From: Terriglobia bacterium
GTDB lineage: Bacteria; Acidobacteriota; Terriglobia; Bryobacterales; Bryobacteraceae
Length of the DNA: 63,301 nucleotides
Assembly (NCBI GenBank): GCA_020073365.1
Contig: JAIQFL010000011.1
Span: forward strand, 1 to 63,301
Direction of reading: 5' to 3'
The position numbers and the translations under genes are program-made. A model generated the notes under the pieces. It saw nothing but the letters and a program-made list of their open reading frames with translations. It was not told the DNA's origin and searched no databases. Below, piece by piece: positions 54,196-63,301 of this stretch (its first letter is position 1; the number at the start of each line of letters is the position of its first letter).

Positions 54196-57100
54196 GTATC
54201 TTCAGGGTGCGGAGAATCGGACGCTGAAAGCTGCTTACGCCATTTCTTTGACTCTGTTTCTGGCCTGCCGGACCAGCACGTCCCAGGTAGCCACCGCGTG
54301 CCTGGAGGGCGTCATTCAGGACGCCTCGGGGGCGGTGGTTCAGGGCGCCAGAGTATCCGTGGTCAACACTCGAACCGAGGCGCGGGCCGAGACCACGGTG
54401 ACTGCCGACGGCCTGTTCGCGTTTCCGTCCTTGCAGCCCAGCGTCTACACGCTCACCGTCGAGGCCGCGCGGTTCCGAACGGCGGTGGTTTCCAATCTCG
54501 AGCTGAATGTCGGCGATACGGTTTCCCAAGTCGTCAAGCTGGAGGTGGGTGCGTTCACCGAAACGGTGACGGTGGCCGCCAACGCGGTCCGCGTGCAAAA
54601 CACCGATGCCCAGATCGCGCGCGCCATCACCCTGCGGGACATCGACGTGCTGCCGCAACTTGAGCGTGGGCCCATCCAGTTGGCGCTCTTCAACCCGGGC
54701 ACCCAGATCGACCCGGCCGACAAGTACACATTGTCTCGCGTGAACGGCACTCGCCAGGGCTCCGCCAACTCCAAGGTGGATGGCATCGATGCCAACGACC
54801 CAGTCACGCCGCGCGTGCTGCTGGCAACTACCTTCACCAATTCGGATTCCGTCGAGGAGTTTCGCGTAGTCACCAGCGGCGGCAAGGCTGAGTATGGCCG
54901 CAGTGCCGGCAGCCAGATCGAGCTGATCACCCGCTCCGGCGGCAGCGCCTGGCATGGCAACGCGTATGAGTACCTGCGCAACACGGTTCTCAACGCCAAC
55001 ACATTCTTCAACAACTTGACCGGGCTGGACCGCCCGGTGTTTGTCCAGAACAGGTTCGGCGGCTCGCTGGGCGGGCCAATTCGCCATGATCGCACCTTCT
55101 TCTTCGCCAATTACGAAGGGCGGCGAACGGCTCAGCAGGTGGTCGCAAACCGGCTCGTACCGACGCCCGAAGCCAAGGCCGGCTTGTTTCGCTGGAAGTC
55201 CCCAGGCAGCTCACAGATCCAGACCTTCGACATTGTCCATAACGATCCACGCGGCAAGGGCATCGACCCGGCGGCGGCTGACATCCTCAAGCTGCTGCCC
55301 GATCCGAACAACTACGATTTGGGCGACGGCTTGAACTCCGGCGGTTTCCGCTTCAACGCACCCGCCGGGTCGTACAATGACCAGTTCACCATCAAGGCCG
55401 ACCACAACCTCTCAAGCAGCCACCGCGTCTTCTTCCGCTGGACCTGGGGCCGTGGTTCCACGATCGACACCGTCAATAGCCGGGAGGCCCGCTTTCCTGG
55501 CCAGCCGGCGGGCACTCAGGGCGGCAACAGTTGGGCCTACTCGATTGGCTCCGATTGGGCGATCACCAGCCGTCTGGTGAACGAAATCCGTGTCGGTTAC
55601 AACGTCTACGCGCGGGACTTCGCCTGCCCGGCGCGCCTGTCCGGTCCCATGCTGCTGGCCAACGCAACCTCTTGGACCGACCCGCTCAACCCGGACTTCG
55701 GGTCGAGCCGCCGTCCTCCTGTACGTCAGATCACCGACAACGTCACCATCGTCCGCGGCAGGCACACCTTCCGAGGCGGCCTGGAGTGGCGCCTCACCAA
55801 TCAATGGTCTTCCAGCAGGAACGGAATCTACCCCAATGTTTATTTCGCAAATACCTTTGGCGCCGCGCCACCTGCCGTGCAAGGACCCGGCGGAAACATC
55901 TCGCCGGCGGATCGGAAGCGCTTCGAGAACCTCTACAACGACCTGCTGGGCCGCATGAGCCAAGTCACAGAAGCCTTCTACAGCGACCTGGAAAGGTTCC
56001 AGCCCGCCGGTACCCCGCGTGTGCGCGATCAGAGGTTCCACGAATACGGCTACTTCTTCCAGGACGACTGGAGGCTCCATCCCCGGCTGGTCCTGAATCT
56101 CGGCCTGCGCTACGAGTTCTTCGGCGTGCCCTTTGAAGCCAACGGCATCCAGGGCACTGTGGACAAGGCCGGCCTGATCAATCCAGCCGCCCACATTGCG
56201 GATCTCACCGTCGAGCGCAGCAGCCGCTGGTACAACAACGACTGGAATAATTTTGCTCCGCGGGTTGGCTTCGCCTGGGACCTCAGCGGGGACGGCAAGA
56301 CTGCCCTCCGCGGGAACGGGGGCGTCTTCTATGACCGTCTCATCGGCTCGACCAGTAGTTTCGTGGATGGGAACACTCCCGGATTCTCACTGGCCTCATC
56401 CTTCTATCCAAATGCGCAACCTGGCGCCGACGTTCGTGTCAGCGACCGCATCCCATTGCCCCAGCAGCCCGCCGCTCCCATACTGCGCCCACCGGCCGAC
56501 CGCTCCGGCGGAACCCTTGCACTGTTCGCCCCTAATCTTCGCACCGGCTACGTAGAGCACTACAGCCTCACTCTCCAGCGCGAGGTCTCGCGAAATACGG
56601 TCGTCGAGGCCGGGTACGTGGGCACGCATGGCATCAAGCTCTTCATGCAGCTTGACCTCAACCAGCCGCGCATTTACGAGGACTTCCTGGCCGATTTCCG
56701 CGAGCTCCAGGCTTTTGGTGCACGCGCCACACCTGTTCCCGCCTCCAACACGCTCGTCCGCATGTTCGGCTCACCTCAAGCGGCTATCTCGGGCATTGGG
56801 GCGAACATCATCGCGCAGGGCGCAGTTGGCAATGCCGCCGACGCCCTCGATACGACTAAATATGCCCTCTACGCCAACGCGGGCGTGTTTGGTTTCTACC
56901 TGCGCAACTTCCCCCAGTTCGGTAAGGTTGTCGTCGGCGGCAACGACGGCCGCTCCTATTACGACTCTTTCCAGTTGAGCCTGCGCCGGCAAGCCGGCGC
57001 GCTCAAGTTCGTGGCCAACTACACCTTCTCGAAGTCCATGGACAACATCTCGACCGAGGGCACCACCTTCACCAGCCCCATCGACAATTTCAACGTGCGG

Positions 57101-57652
57101 CTCAACCGCGCCCGCGGCGACTATGACATCCCGCACGCGTTCAATTCGACCTTGATCTACACGCTGCCAATCGGGAAGGGACGGCGGTTGGCCGGTGGCT
57201 GGGATGTCGGTCTGCTCACCATCTGGCAGAGCGGGCGCGTGGTCAGTTATCTTTCCGGTATCGCGACGGGTCCCACCACCAACAGCAGCTACGCCAACTA
57301 CACCGGCGACCGCGGCATCGGCCAGGTTATTCGCAGGGGCGACGGCGTGTACTGGCTCACTCCGCAGGAAATCGGCCGGTTCTCCTACCCCGCCGCGGGC
57401 GAGATCGGGACGGGCGGCCGCAACGCGTTCCGCGGTCCGCGTTTCTTCAACGTGGACATGTCGCTGGTGAAGAAGTTCAAGATCGCCGAGCGGCACGCGA
57501 TCTCGTTCCGTGCCGAGGCCTACAATTTGTTCAACAACGCCAGTTTTGCCACGCCGAACGCCAACCTGGCGACTCTCGCTTCTTTCGGTAAGATCGCGGC
57601 CACCATCGGCAACGCGCGCATTCTCCAAATGGCTTTGCGCTACGACTTCTGA
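54194..57652 (+). CDS. Oar-like TonB-dependent-receptor-family outer-membrane protein
   Basis: The frame is open from 54149, but that part overlaps the decayed gene. A GTG at 54194 is a reasonable start, with CTG 54224 possible; no strong ribosome site was found. The product has a signal segment (AAYAISLTLFLACRTSTSQ), a Cna-B/carboxypeptidase-regulatory domain (LEGVIQDASGAVVQGARV), a plug-like domain (KAEYGRSAGSQIELITRSG) and a long barrel ending in phenylalanine (MALRYDF). It is a paralog of the gene at 18748, and the junction with the decayed gene may have replaced its original leader. Confidence 0.85.
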   Translation: MYLQGAENRTLKAAYAISLTLFLACRTSTSQVATACLEGVIQDASGAVVQGARVSVVNTRTEARAETTVTADGLFAFPSLQPSVYTLTVEAARFRTAVVSNLELNVGDTVSQVVKLEVGAFTETVTVAANAVRVQNTDAQIARAITLRDIDVLPQLERGPIQLALFNPGTQIDPADKYTLSRVNGTRQGSANSKVDGIDANDPVTPRVLLATTFTNSDSVEEFRVVTSGGKAEYGRSAGSQIELITRSGGSAWHGNAYEYLRNTVLNANTFFNNLTGLDRPVFVQNRFGGSLGGPIRHDRTFFFANYEGRRTAQQVVANRLVPTPEAKAGLFRWKSPGSSQIQTFDIVHNDPRGKGIDPAAADILKLLPDPNNYDLGDGLNSGGFRFNAPAGSYNDQFTIKADHNLSSSHRVFFRWTWGRGSTIDTVNSREARFPGQPAGTQGGNSWAYSIGSDWAITSRLVNEIRVGYNVYARDFACPARLSGPMLLANATSWTDPLNPDFGSSRRPPVRQITDNVTIVRGRHTFRGGLEWRLTNQWSSSRNGIYPNVYFANTFGAAPPAVQGPGGNISPADRKRFENLYNDLLGRMSQVTEAFYSDLERFQPAGTPRVRDQRFHEYGYFFQDDWRLHPRLVLNLGLRYEFFGVPFEANGIQGTVDKAGLINPAAHIADLTVERSSRWYNNDWNNFAPRVGFAWDLSGDGKTALRGNGGVFYDRLIGSTSSFVDGNTPGFSLASSFYPNAQPGADVRVSDRIPLPQQPAAPILRPPADRSGGTLALFAPNLRTGYVEHYSLTLQREVSRNTVVEAGYVGTHGIKLFMQLDLNQPRIYEDFLADFRELQAFGARATPVPASNTLVRMFGSPQAAISGIGANIIAQGAVGNAADALDTTKYALYANAGVFGFYLRNFPQFGKVVVGGNDGRSYYDSFQLSLRRQAGALKFVANYTFSKSMDNISTEGTTFTSPIDNFNVRLNRARGDYDIPHAFNSTLIYTLPIGKGRRLAGGWDVGLLTIWQSGRVVSYLSGIATGPTTNSSYANYTGDRGIGQVIRRGDGVYWLTPQEIGRFSYPAAGEIGTGGRNAFRGPRFFNVDMSLVKKFKIAERHAISFRAEAYNLFNNASFATPNANLATLASFGKIAATIGNARILQMALRYDF

Positions 57653-57662
57653 GGGATGCCGG

Positions 57663-59714
57663 CTACCGGAAATTCTCGACCATCTGCAGGTCGCCCGACC
57701 CGTTCTCCGCCGCCACGAACAAGAGCCAGCCATCGTCCGGTGAAACGCTCAGGCCCTGCCAGAACATCTTCTCGATTCGGCGGATGCGCTCCGGTTTGCC
57801 CGTGGAGAACCGGTACAGCCATAGCTCAAACCAATGTAACGGGTCTGACGATGAAGCGTAGTAGATGCCCTGCGCGCCCACCGCGAAGTTCAGGGACCGG
57901 CGTCCATTGACGCGGAAATCGCCCACTTGGCTTTCCTCACCGCCTCCCACCAGCACTTTCCAGATACTCGCCGATGGCCCTTGCCTCGCAAAGTACACGG
58001 TCGTGCCATCCACCGACTCCACCGGGCTGATACCGCCACCTTTGGTGAGCTGCACTGCTCCGGTTTCGGTTCCATCCGCCGGCGCCTTCCAGACCTGCAA
58101 CGAGCCGGACCGGTTGGATGAGAAGTAGATCCACCGGCCATCGCGTGACCAGCTTGGAAAGCAATCTCTCGCGGGATGTCGTGTCAGCCGCCGCGTCACG
58201 CCGCCACCGGCCGGCATGGCACAGACATCGTCATTGCCTTCGTTCCGGCATTCGAACACGATCTGGCTCCCATCCGGCGACCAGCGCGCCTGGCCCTGGT
58301 ATAGTCCGTACGCGCTGGCGATATCGAACGCGTTGGCGCCATCCGAGCCCGAGATCCAGACCCGCCAGCCTCGCGCGCGGTCGGAAACGAACGCGATTCT
58401 TTTCCCGTCGGGCGCGATCTCCGGAGCAATATCAGCGGTGCTGGACGGCAGAACGCGGCTCAGGCTGTTGCCTCCAGGAAGCTCGACTCGCCAAATCCCC
58501 GGGCTGGTCCCGGCATCCGCATAGGCCAGCCGGTCCCCCCGGGTCGAGATCGCCCAGTGAATGCCAGTCGGTCCCATAGATTCGACCGGCGATGCGGGGC
58601 GCGAGGCGTCCTGTGGAACCCGAAACAACGTCCTCACGCCGTCCCGAATGGCCACATAAAGCACTTCGCGGCCGTCGCCGGTCCACATCGGGTTTGCGGC
58701 GCCGGAACTCTCCCTGGTGAGTTGCGTGGGCTCCGCCGCGGGCCGGTAATCCGGACCCAGGGGCAAAATGAATATGTTCGGGGTTCGTCCTTCGGCGCGC
58801 AAAAAGGCAAGCTTCCGGCCGTTCGGGCTGATTGCCGGGCAGCAGTCCCCAGTCGTGTCGGCGCGTGGCCGTGTGAGCGGCCGGATTTCCAGAGTCTCGA
58901 TGGAGGCGAGCGCCAACCCGGCGGGAGCATCCGAAGCCGTCGCGTACGGTGTGATGATCCATTTGCCGTCGGGCATCCAGGACAGGCCGGGGAACTTCTC
59001 CTGGGACTGTACGGGGCAGCGAAATTGCAGGATCTTTCGTTCCGCGCCGCCCAGCGCCGGCACGGTCAGCACATCGACGTAGGGCGTGTCGCGCACAAAT
59101 CGCCAAAACGCAATCAGGCGCCCATCCGGCGACCAGGCGGGCCAACCTTCCGTCGTCGGACCGGTGGTGAGCCTGAGCGGCTCGCCGCCATCCAGGAGTT
59201 TGACGTAGATGTCGAAGTTGTCCTGCTTTGCGCCGTCCCAGGCGAACGCGATTTGCTTGCCGTCCGGAGAGAAGGCCGGGTGGCGCTCCTGCCCGGGATA
59301 ACTGGTCAGGCGCACGACCCGGAGGGGGTGAACGGAAGGTTGCCGTCGAACAAAGCGCCAGACGGTCGCACCTCCGGCGGCCAGAAGGAGGACCATGACA
59401 GCCACCCAAAGCACCCGCGACCGTTTCCGGAAGGTGTTTACGGCCGGACTCGGTTCCGCTTCTGTCTCCACCGCGGGGGGTGGAGTCTGGCGAAGCCAGG
59501 TTTCGAGTTCCGACTTATAGGCGTAGACCGGATTGCCCTTTAGCCGCCCCGGCGCGCGCCGGTGGACCGGGAGCCCACTACTCTCTTCCCAGCGCTGCAC
59601 GGTGCGGACGTCCCGGTTCAGGTATCGGGCGATGTCTTTCCAGGAATCCAGACGCTCGCCGGGAAAGGACACCGCCTTTGCCGGCTTCGGAAGCCGTGAA
59701 TCGGGTGTAGCCAT
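57663..59714 (-). CDS. Membrane protein with N-terminal HTH and TolB/PD40 propeller
   Basis: The 683-aa protein begins with a short MerR-like helix-turn-helix (RYLNRDVRTVQRWEESSG, residues about 30-48) that is common on acidobacterial membrane regulators. One transmembrane helix follows at about 100-118 (VLWVAVMVLLLAAGG). A periplasmic propeller of about 550 residues with PD40/TolB repeats completes it (HPAFSPDGKQIAFAW; PAWSPDGRLIAFW). A cytoplasmic DNA-binding end on a periplasmic sensor would suit a one-component membrane regulator. It is intact, unlike the inverted copy at 52405. Confidence 0.85.
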   Translation of the reverse strand: MATPDSRLPKPAKAVSFPGERLDSWKDIARYLNRDVRTVQRWEESSGLPVHRRAPGRLKGNPVYAYKSELETWLRQTPPPAVETEAEPSPAVNTFRKRSRVLWVAVMVLLLAAGGATVWRFVRRQPSVHPLRVVRLTSYPGQERHPAFSPDGKQIAFAWDGAKQDNFDIYVKLLDGGEPLRLTTGPTTEGWPAWSPDGRLIAFWRFVRDTPYVDVLTVPALGGAERKILQFRCPVQSQEKFPGLSWMPDGKWIITPYATASDAPAGLALASIETLEIRPLTRPRADTTGDCCPAISPNGRKLAFLRAEGRTPNIFILPLGPDYRPAAEPTQLTRESSGAANPMWTGDGREVLYVAIRDGVRTLFRVPQDASRPASPVESMGPTGIHWAISTRGDRLAYADAGTSPGIWRVELPGGNSLSRVLPSSTADIAPEIAPDGKRIAFVSDRARGWRVWISGSDGANAFDIASAYGLYQGQARWSPDGSQIVFECRNEGNDDVCAMPAGGGVTRRLTRHPARDCFPSWSRDGRWIYFSSNRSGSLQVWKAPADGTETGAVQLTKGGGISPVESVDGTTVYFARQGPSASIWKVLVGGGEESQVGDFRVNGRRSLNFAVGAQGIYYASSSDPLHWFELWLYRFSTGKPERIRRIEKMFWQGLSVSPDDGWLLFVAAENGSGDLQMVENFR
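57990..59714 (-). repeat. Inverted duplicate of 52405-54195
   Basis: The coding region matches the decayed gene on the opposite strand over about 1.75 kb, with the TonB-receptor gene between them. The last 330 bp of this gene have no counterpart in the decayed copy. Confidence 0.75.
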
Positions 59715-59941
59715 AGGCTTACCCTCACAATCGCATGCACATACCTGATTTTAGGCCAGTGATCGGCCTGAATCAATCCTGGAGACGGTGCGATGCGGCG
59801 TGGCAAGAAACGTCACCGAGGTTTTGCCGTTTCTTGCCGCTTTACGCAACGCAGCCACCGGGTCATGCTTCTTGGAGGATGGACCATGGGCCATTGTGGC
59901 TGGAACAGGTGCCAGCCTGGAAAAAAGGAGGCAAAACCAAC

Positions 59942-60499
59942 ATGCGTCGCTTCATTATGTACACCGTCGCGATCGCTCTCATCGGTGTGGTTTCCGGCGT
60001 AGCCGCGGAGCCGCAACAATCCCGTGCTTTTGGCCGTTGGGGCCAAGTCTGGGGCACGTGGGTATGGACAATCAATAACCAGCTCCCGGCCCTCGTCACT
60101 CTGCATATCGACGGGACCGTCAGCGTCTCGGACGGTAGAATGTTCGGCGGCTTGCAGCCCAACTCCACGATCCGGCTCACTCCGTTGCATGGTGTTTGGG
60201 AAAGAACCGGCTTCCAGAGCATCGGCGGTACCAGTCTCTATCTCCTTTTTGACGCGACAACGGGAGTTCTGCTGGCGTGGGGGAGATCGCGGGTCTCCAT
60301 CACATTCGCCGACGATTTCGACCATTTCCAAGGCAAGATGTTCGTGGAAACGCTGCCGTGCGCTGCCGGGCCGCCCGTGAGTTGCCCCGACCCCCTGGCT
60401 GCCGGGGCGAAGTGGGTGCCAAACGCGAACGTCCCGGCAGATGGATTGCCGATCTCGGCCACCCGCCTCGAGCGCGTGCCAGCCGGACCGCTGCCATAG
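59942..60499 (+). CDS. Small secreted protein of unknown function
   Basis: The ATG at 59942 follows AAAGGAGG and starts a signal peptide (YTVAIALIGVVSGVAAEPQQ); the frame is open upstream to 59735. The 185-aa product is beta-rich (ALVTLHIDGTVSVSDG; ITFADDFDHFQGKMF) in a lipocalin-like fashion. Two cysteines flank a proline-rich loop (LPCAAGPPVSCPDPL). No specific family was recognised. Confidence 0.7.
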   Translation: MRRFIMYTVAIALIGVVSGVAAEPQQSRAFGRWGQVWGTWVWTINNQLPALVTLHIDGTVSVSDGRMFGGLQPNSTIRLTPLHGVWERTGFQSIGGTSLYLLFDATTGVLLAWGRSRVSITFADDFDHFQGKMFVETLPCAAGPPVSCPDPLAAGAKWVPNANVPADGLPISATRLERVPAGPLP

Positions 60500-60606
60500 G
60501 AGCAAGCACGGCGTCGGCCTCCTGGGTTGCACCGCGAGGCACAATCAACCAAAGAAGGCCTCAACGTATGATTTTGGAGCAGAAATTAGTGGCGAATGGA
60601 GGTAGT

Positions 60607-62739
60607 ATGCGCTGGACTATCCTTGTGCTCGCGTTCCTGACGTGGGCGGCACCATTGCCGGCCCAGACGCTCCAAGGCGTCAAGGCGATTGCCGCAAGCA
60701 GCGACACCAGCTTCGCCCTGCTATCCGATGGGACGGTGTGGGCATGGTGATCTGGTGGGTTGGCCGATGGAGCGTTGACGAACCGCGCCGTACCGGTACA
60801 AGTAACCGGCCTCACCAATGTGGTGGCGATCGGTCAAGGTCTGGCCGTGAAAGCCGATGGAACTGTCTGGGAATGGGGAGCCAACTTGGACCCCTCGGGC
60901 AACCAGGCGGCCCTCAACTCACCGGTCCAGGTGAACGGGCTTAGCGGAGCCGTCGCCGTGGCGGGTGGCTTGCCCTCGAGTCTGGCACTGAAGAGCGATG
61001 GGACGGTGTGGGCGTGGGGACTCTTCGGAATGGGTCTGTTCGGCGAGGGACTGATCTTTGCCCATACGCCGACCCAGGTGAGCGGGCTCACCGAGGTGGT
61101 GGCGGTCGCCGAGGTATTCTCACACGGCTTGGCGGTGAAACGTGACGGGACCGTCTGGGCGTGGGGATATAACAACGACGGCGTGATGGGCGACGGATTA
61201 CCAATACTCCCCGCCTCGACACACTCGTGGAGCGGCTCGACGCCCGCCCAGGTAAGCGGGCTCTCCGGGATCGTGGCGGTCGCCGCAGGTTACGGACACA
61301 GTTTGGCGTTAAGCGGCGATGGGACCGTCTGGTCATGGGGATTCAACGGACATGGCCAGTTGGGCGATGGAACAACCCAGACCCGGACGACGCCGGTGCA
61401 GGTAGTCGGACTTACCGGCGTGGTCAAGATCACTGCAGGCGATGCGCACAGTATCGCGGTGAAGCGTGACGGCTCGGTTTGGGCATGGGGAAGTAACGCG
61501 GCCGGCCAGTTGGGCGACGGAACAACCACGGACCGCCTCACACCTGTCCAGGTGAGCAGTCTGAGCGGAATCGCGGCGGTCGCCGGGGGGAGGCTTCATA
61601 GCCTGGCGTTGAAAGACGACGGGAACGTTTGGGCATGGGGACGCAACGACGTCGGCCAGTTGGGCGACGGAGTGCTACTGCCCACTTCGGGATTGGGGCC
61701 GCTCGCGGTTGGCGGCGTGACCGGCGTCGCGAAAATCGCCGCGGGAGACCATCACAGCCTGGTGCTGAAGGACGATGGGACGGTCTGGACGTGGGGAGCA
61801 AACGACGACGGCCAGTTGGGCGATGGCACTCAAACTCCATGGGCTTTCGGGGGCCGGTCGAAGCCGATGCCGGTGAGCGAACTCGCCGGCGTAGTGGCCA
61901 TCGCAGGGAGTGACCGCCTCAGTCTGGCGGTCACGGGTGACGGCGCGGTTTGGGAGTGGGGATTCAACGTCGCCGGCACCGAAGATGGAAAGACGACGCC
62001 TGTATTGAGGCCGAGGCCGGTTCGGCTGAGCGGACTCAACGGGGTCGTTTCGGTCGCCAGCGGGCCCAGCTACAGCCTGGCAGTGAAGGGCGACGGCACC
62101 CTTTGGGAGTGGGGCGGGTTCGAGTACGGTGACCCATACAGCGAACCAACGCCGGTTACGGGACTCAACGAAGTGGTGGCGGCGGCCGCTACTTTCCCCC
62201 GGAATCTGGCGTTGAAGCGGGACGGAACAGTCTGGCAGTGGAGAGGAGGACTTGCCCCAGTACCGGAGCAGGTGGACGCGCTGACGGGCGTCGTCGCGGT
62301 CGCGGCAGGCTGTTCCGGGTACTGGTGCATTTTCCCCCACAGTCTGGCGCTGAAGGGCGACGGGACGGTCTGGGCTTGGGGAGACAACGAAGCCGGCCAG
62401 TTGGGAGACGGAACGACCACCGGACGCACGACGCCGGTGCAGGTGAGCGGGCTCAGCGAGGTGGCGGCGGTTGCCGCACGCGCTGGCGACGTCCACAGTG
62501 TCGCCTTGAGAAGCGACGGGACTGTCTGGGAGTGGCCGGCCGCGGGCCGCTTGACGCCCATGCAGGTGGATGGACTCATTGAGGTCGTGGCGGTTGCCGA
62601 AGGAGGCGGGCACAGCTTGGCGCTGAAGCGCGATGGAAGCCTCTGGGCGTGGGGCAACAATGTGGCGGGCCAGTTGGGCGTTGAGACCATCGAGGTCCGG
62701 ACGACGCCGGTACAGGTGGTTGCCCCGGCCAAGGAGTAA
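60607..62739 (+). pseudogene. Secreted RCC1-repeat propeller protein interrupted by an in-frame stop
   Basis: GGAGGT precedes the ATG at 60607. The first 47 codons give a signal peptide (LVLAFLTWAAPLPAQT) and the start of an RCC1 blade (LLSDGTVWAW). A TGA at 60748-60750 takes the place of the expected glycine codon. The same frame continues without interruption for another 660 codons of RCC1 repeats (SLALKSDGTVWAWG, GQLGDGTTTDRLTPVQV). No second signal peptide exists downstream, so the main part may be unexpressed, or the stop may be a sequencing error. Confidence 0.75.
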
Positions 62740-62796
62740 ACCGTCGCGGAGTCGTTCGTGGATCTGAATATAATCCCCAACGAGGCGCCAACAAGA

Positions 62797-62958
62797 ATGC
62801 CCAAAAATTCAGTTGTTGAATCCTATCGATGGCTTCCGCAGTATTACGACGAGATTTTTTCGTCTAGAGATCCGCTTGAGGTGGCGCGTGAGCACATCCT
62901 TCGCCGCATATTACCCGATGTCGAAAGCGCTTGCGATCTAGCCTCAGAACTCCTATAG
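62797..62958 (+). pseudogene. N-terminal fragment of a class I SAM-dependent methyltransferase
   Basis: The 53-residue frame has YRWLPQYYDEIFSS and REHILRRILPDVESACDLA, the opening of many small SAM-dependent methyltransferases, in which motif I (DLACGTG) should follow. Instead the sequence breaks into SELL and stops. The remainder is not seen nearby. Confidence 0.5.
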
Positions 62959-62959
62959 C

Positions 62960-63301
62960 ACAGCTTGTAACACGGTGTCACAATACACAACTCAAAGGAG
63001 TTGTGGAAGTAATGCTGTTCAATAATTATCGTTAATATCGTGCCGATTTGCGCGGCCGTCTGAACAACTCGCTGGGGTTGTCCCCTCGAGTGAGACAAAC
63101 AGTTAAGAGACTGTTTACCGCTCGATGATAAATCATTCCGTTCGATGCGGCAATAGTTTTATGCTGATGATGTCGGTGAAGCGGAGATGGGCAATGCTGG
63201 CGAGCAACCCATCGAGGAATAGCCGACCGGAACTCATCGCGGACGATGGGCAGGGCGCGCGCCTTCCAGAGCGTCCTATAGCCTGGCCCGGACCCGATGA
63301 T
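62960..63301. other. 340 bp at window end, nothing recognised
   Basis: AT content is locally higher than in the surrounding genes. No coding frame, repeat or RNA gene could be supported. Confidence 0.4.

Noticed and set aside
47147..60750. TGA recoding as tryptophan or glycine, because several genes have an in-frame TGA (47147, 52759, 60748)
   Set aside because: Many intact genes in the window end with TGA at the expected length, and two of the affected genes also carry frameshifts or a TAA. Simple decay or sequence error fits better.

Overview
The window looks like an Acidobacteriota chromosome, most likely of the Bryobacterales/Solibacter type. The evidence is a set of secreted proteins that share the C-terminal beta-sandwich domain typical of Solibacter (TIGR03437-like), two large Oar/TonB-receptor-like outer-membrane proteins with an N-terminal carboxypeptidase-regulatory domain, membrane-anchored TolB/TPR or TolB/PD40 proteins, and GC-rich codon use. 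This placement is inferred from gene content only. No rRNA, tRNA or CRISPR array was recognised.

Region 1 (1-22.0 kb). The window opens inside the 3' part of a tniQ/tnsD-like gene. A chromosomal 'secretome' block follows: a TolB/TPR membrane regulator, a small secreted protein, a YCF48-repeat propeller, a cupin, a right-handed beta-helix protein, an NHL-repeat protein, and a tandem family of kelch proteins. The kelch family has four complete members in direct succession, a fifth further upstream, a stand-alone C-terminal domain, a truncated 5' end and a 3' remnant. A TonB-receptor-like protein ends the block.

Region 2 (22.03-41.58 kb) is a 19.5-kb accessory element bounded by inverted terminal repeats that start TGTAGGATT and carry several internal repeats of the form TTTCAnnAACTGTGGCA, like the ends of Tn7/Tn5053-type transposons. 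It carries a PRTRC system (proteins E, C, F, B and ThiF). PRTRC C, B and ThiF are the Ubl-, E2- and E1-like families of a proposed bacterial ubiquitin-like pathway. A long leftward operon adds SSB, a radical-SAM protein, DUF2997, DUF1257, an unusual AAA+ ATPase whose Walker-B-like strand precedes the P-loop, and several small unknown proteins. The middle holds defence-like cargo: a 1767-aa NTPase with an N-terminal nuclease-like segment, lying between 27-bp direct repeats, then a DUF4238 protein and an unknown 238-codon ORF.

Region 3 (41.6-48.2 kb), immediately outside the right terminal repeat, is an XRE repressor divergent from a tnsA-tnsB-tnsC-tniQ operon, with four AGGAT/ATCCT palindromes between them. 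Here tniQ is cut to 394 aa by a TGA codon and a frameshift. Its 3' 1.26 kb is a direct repeat of the intact sequence at the window start.

Region 4 (48.4-63.3 kb) returns to chromosomal-type genes: an alpha/beta-hydrolase/VCBS fusion, a second TonB-receptor-like gene between inverted copies (one decayed) of a TolB/PD40 gene, a small secreted protein, an RCC1-repeat gene with a stop codon, and a methyltransferase fragment.

The most interesting content is the PRTRC element: an E1/E2/Ubl gene set and defence cargo inside Tn7-like ends, with a TnsABC-TniQ machine next door but outside the ends.
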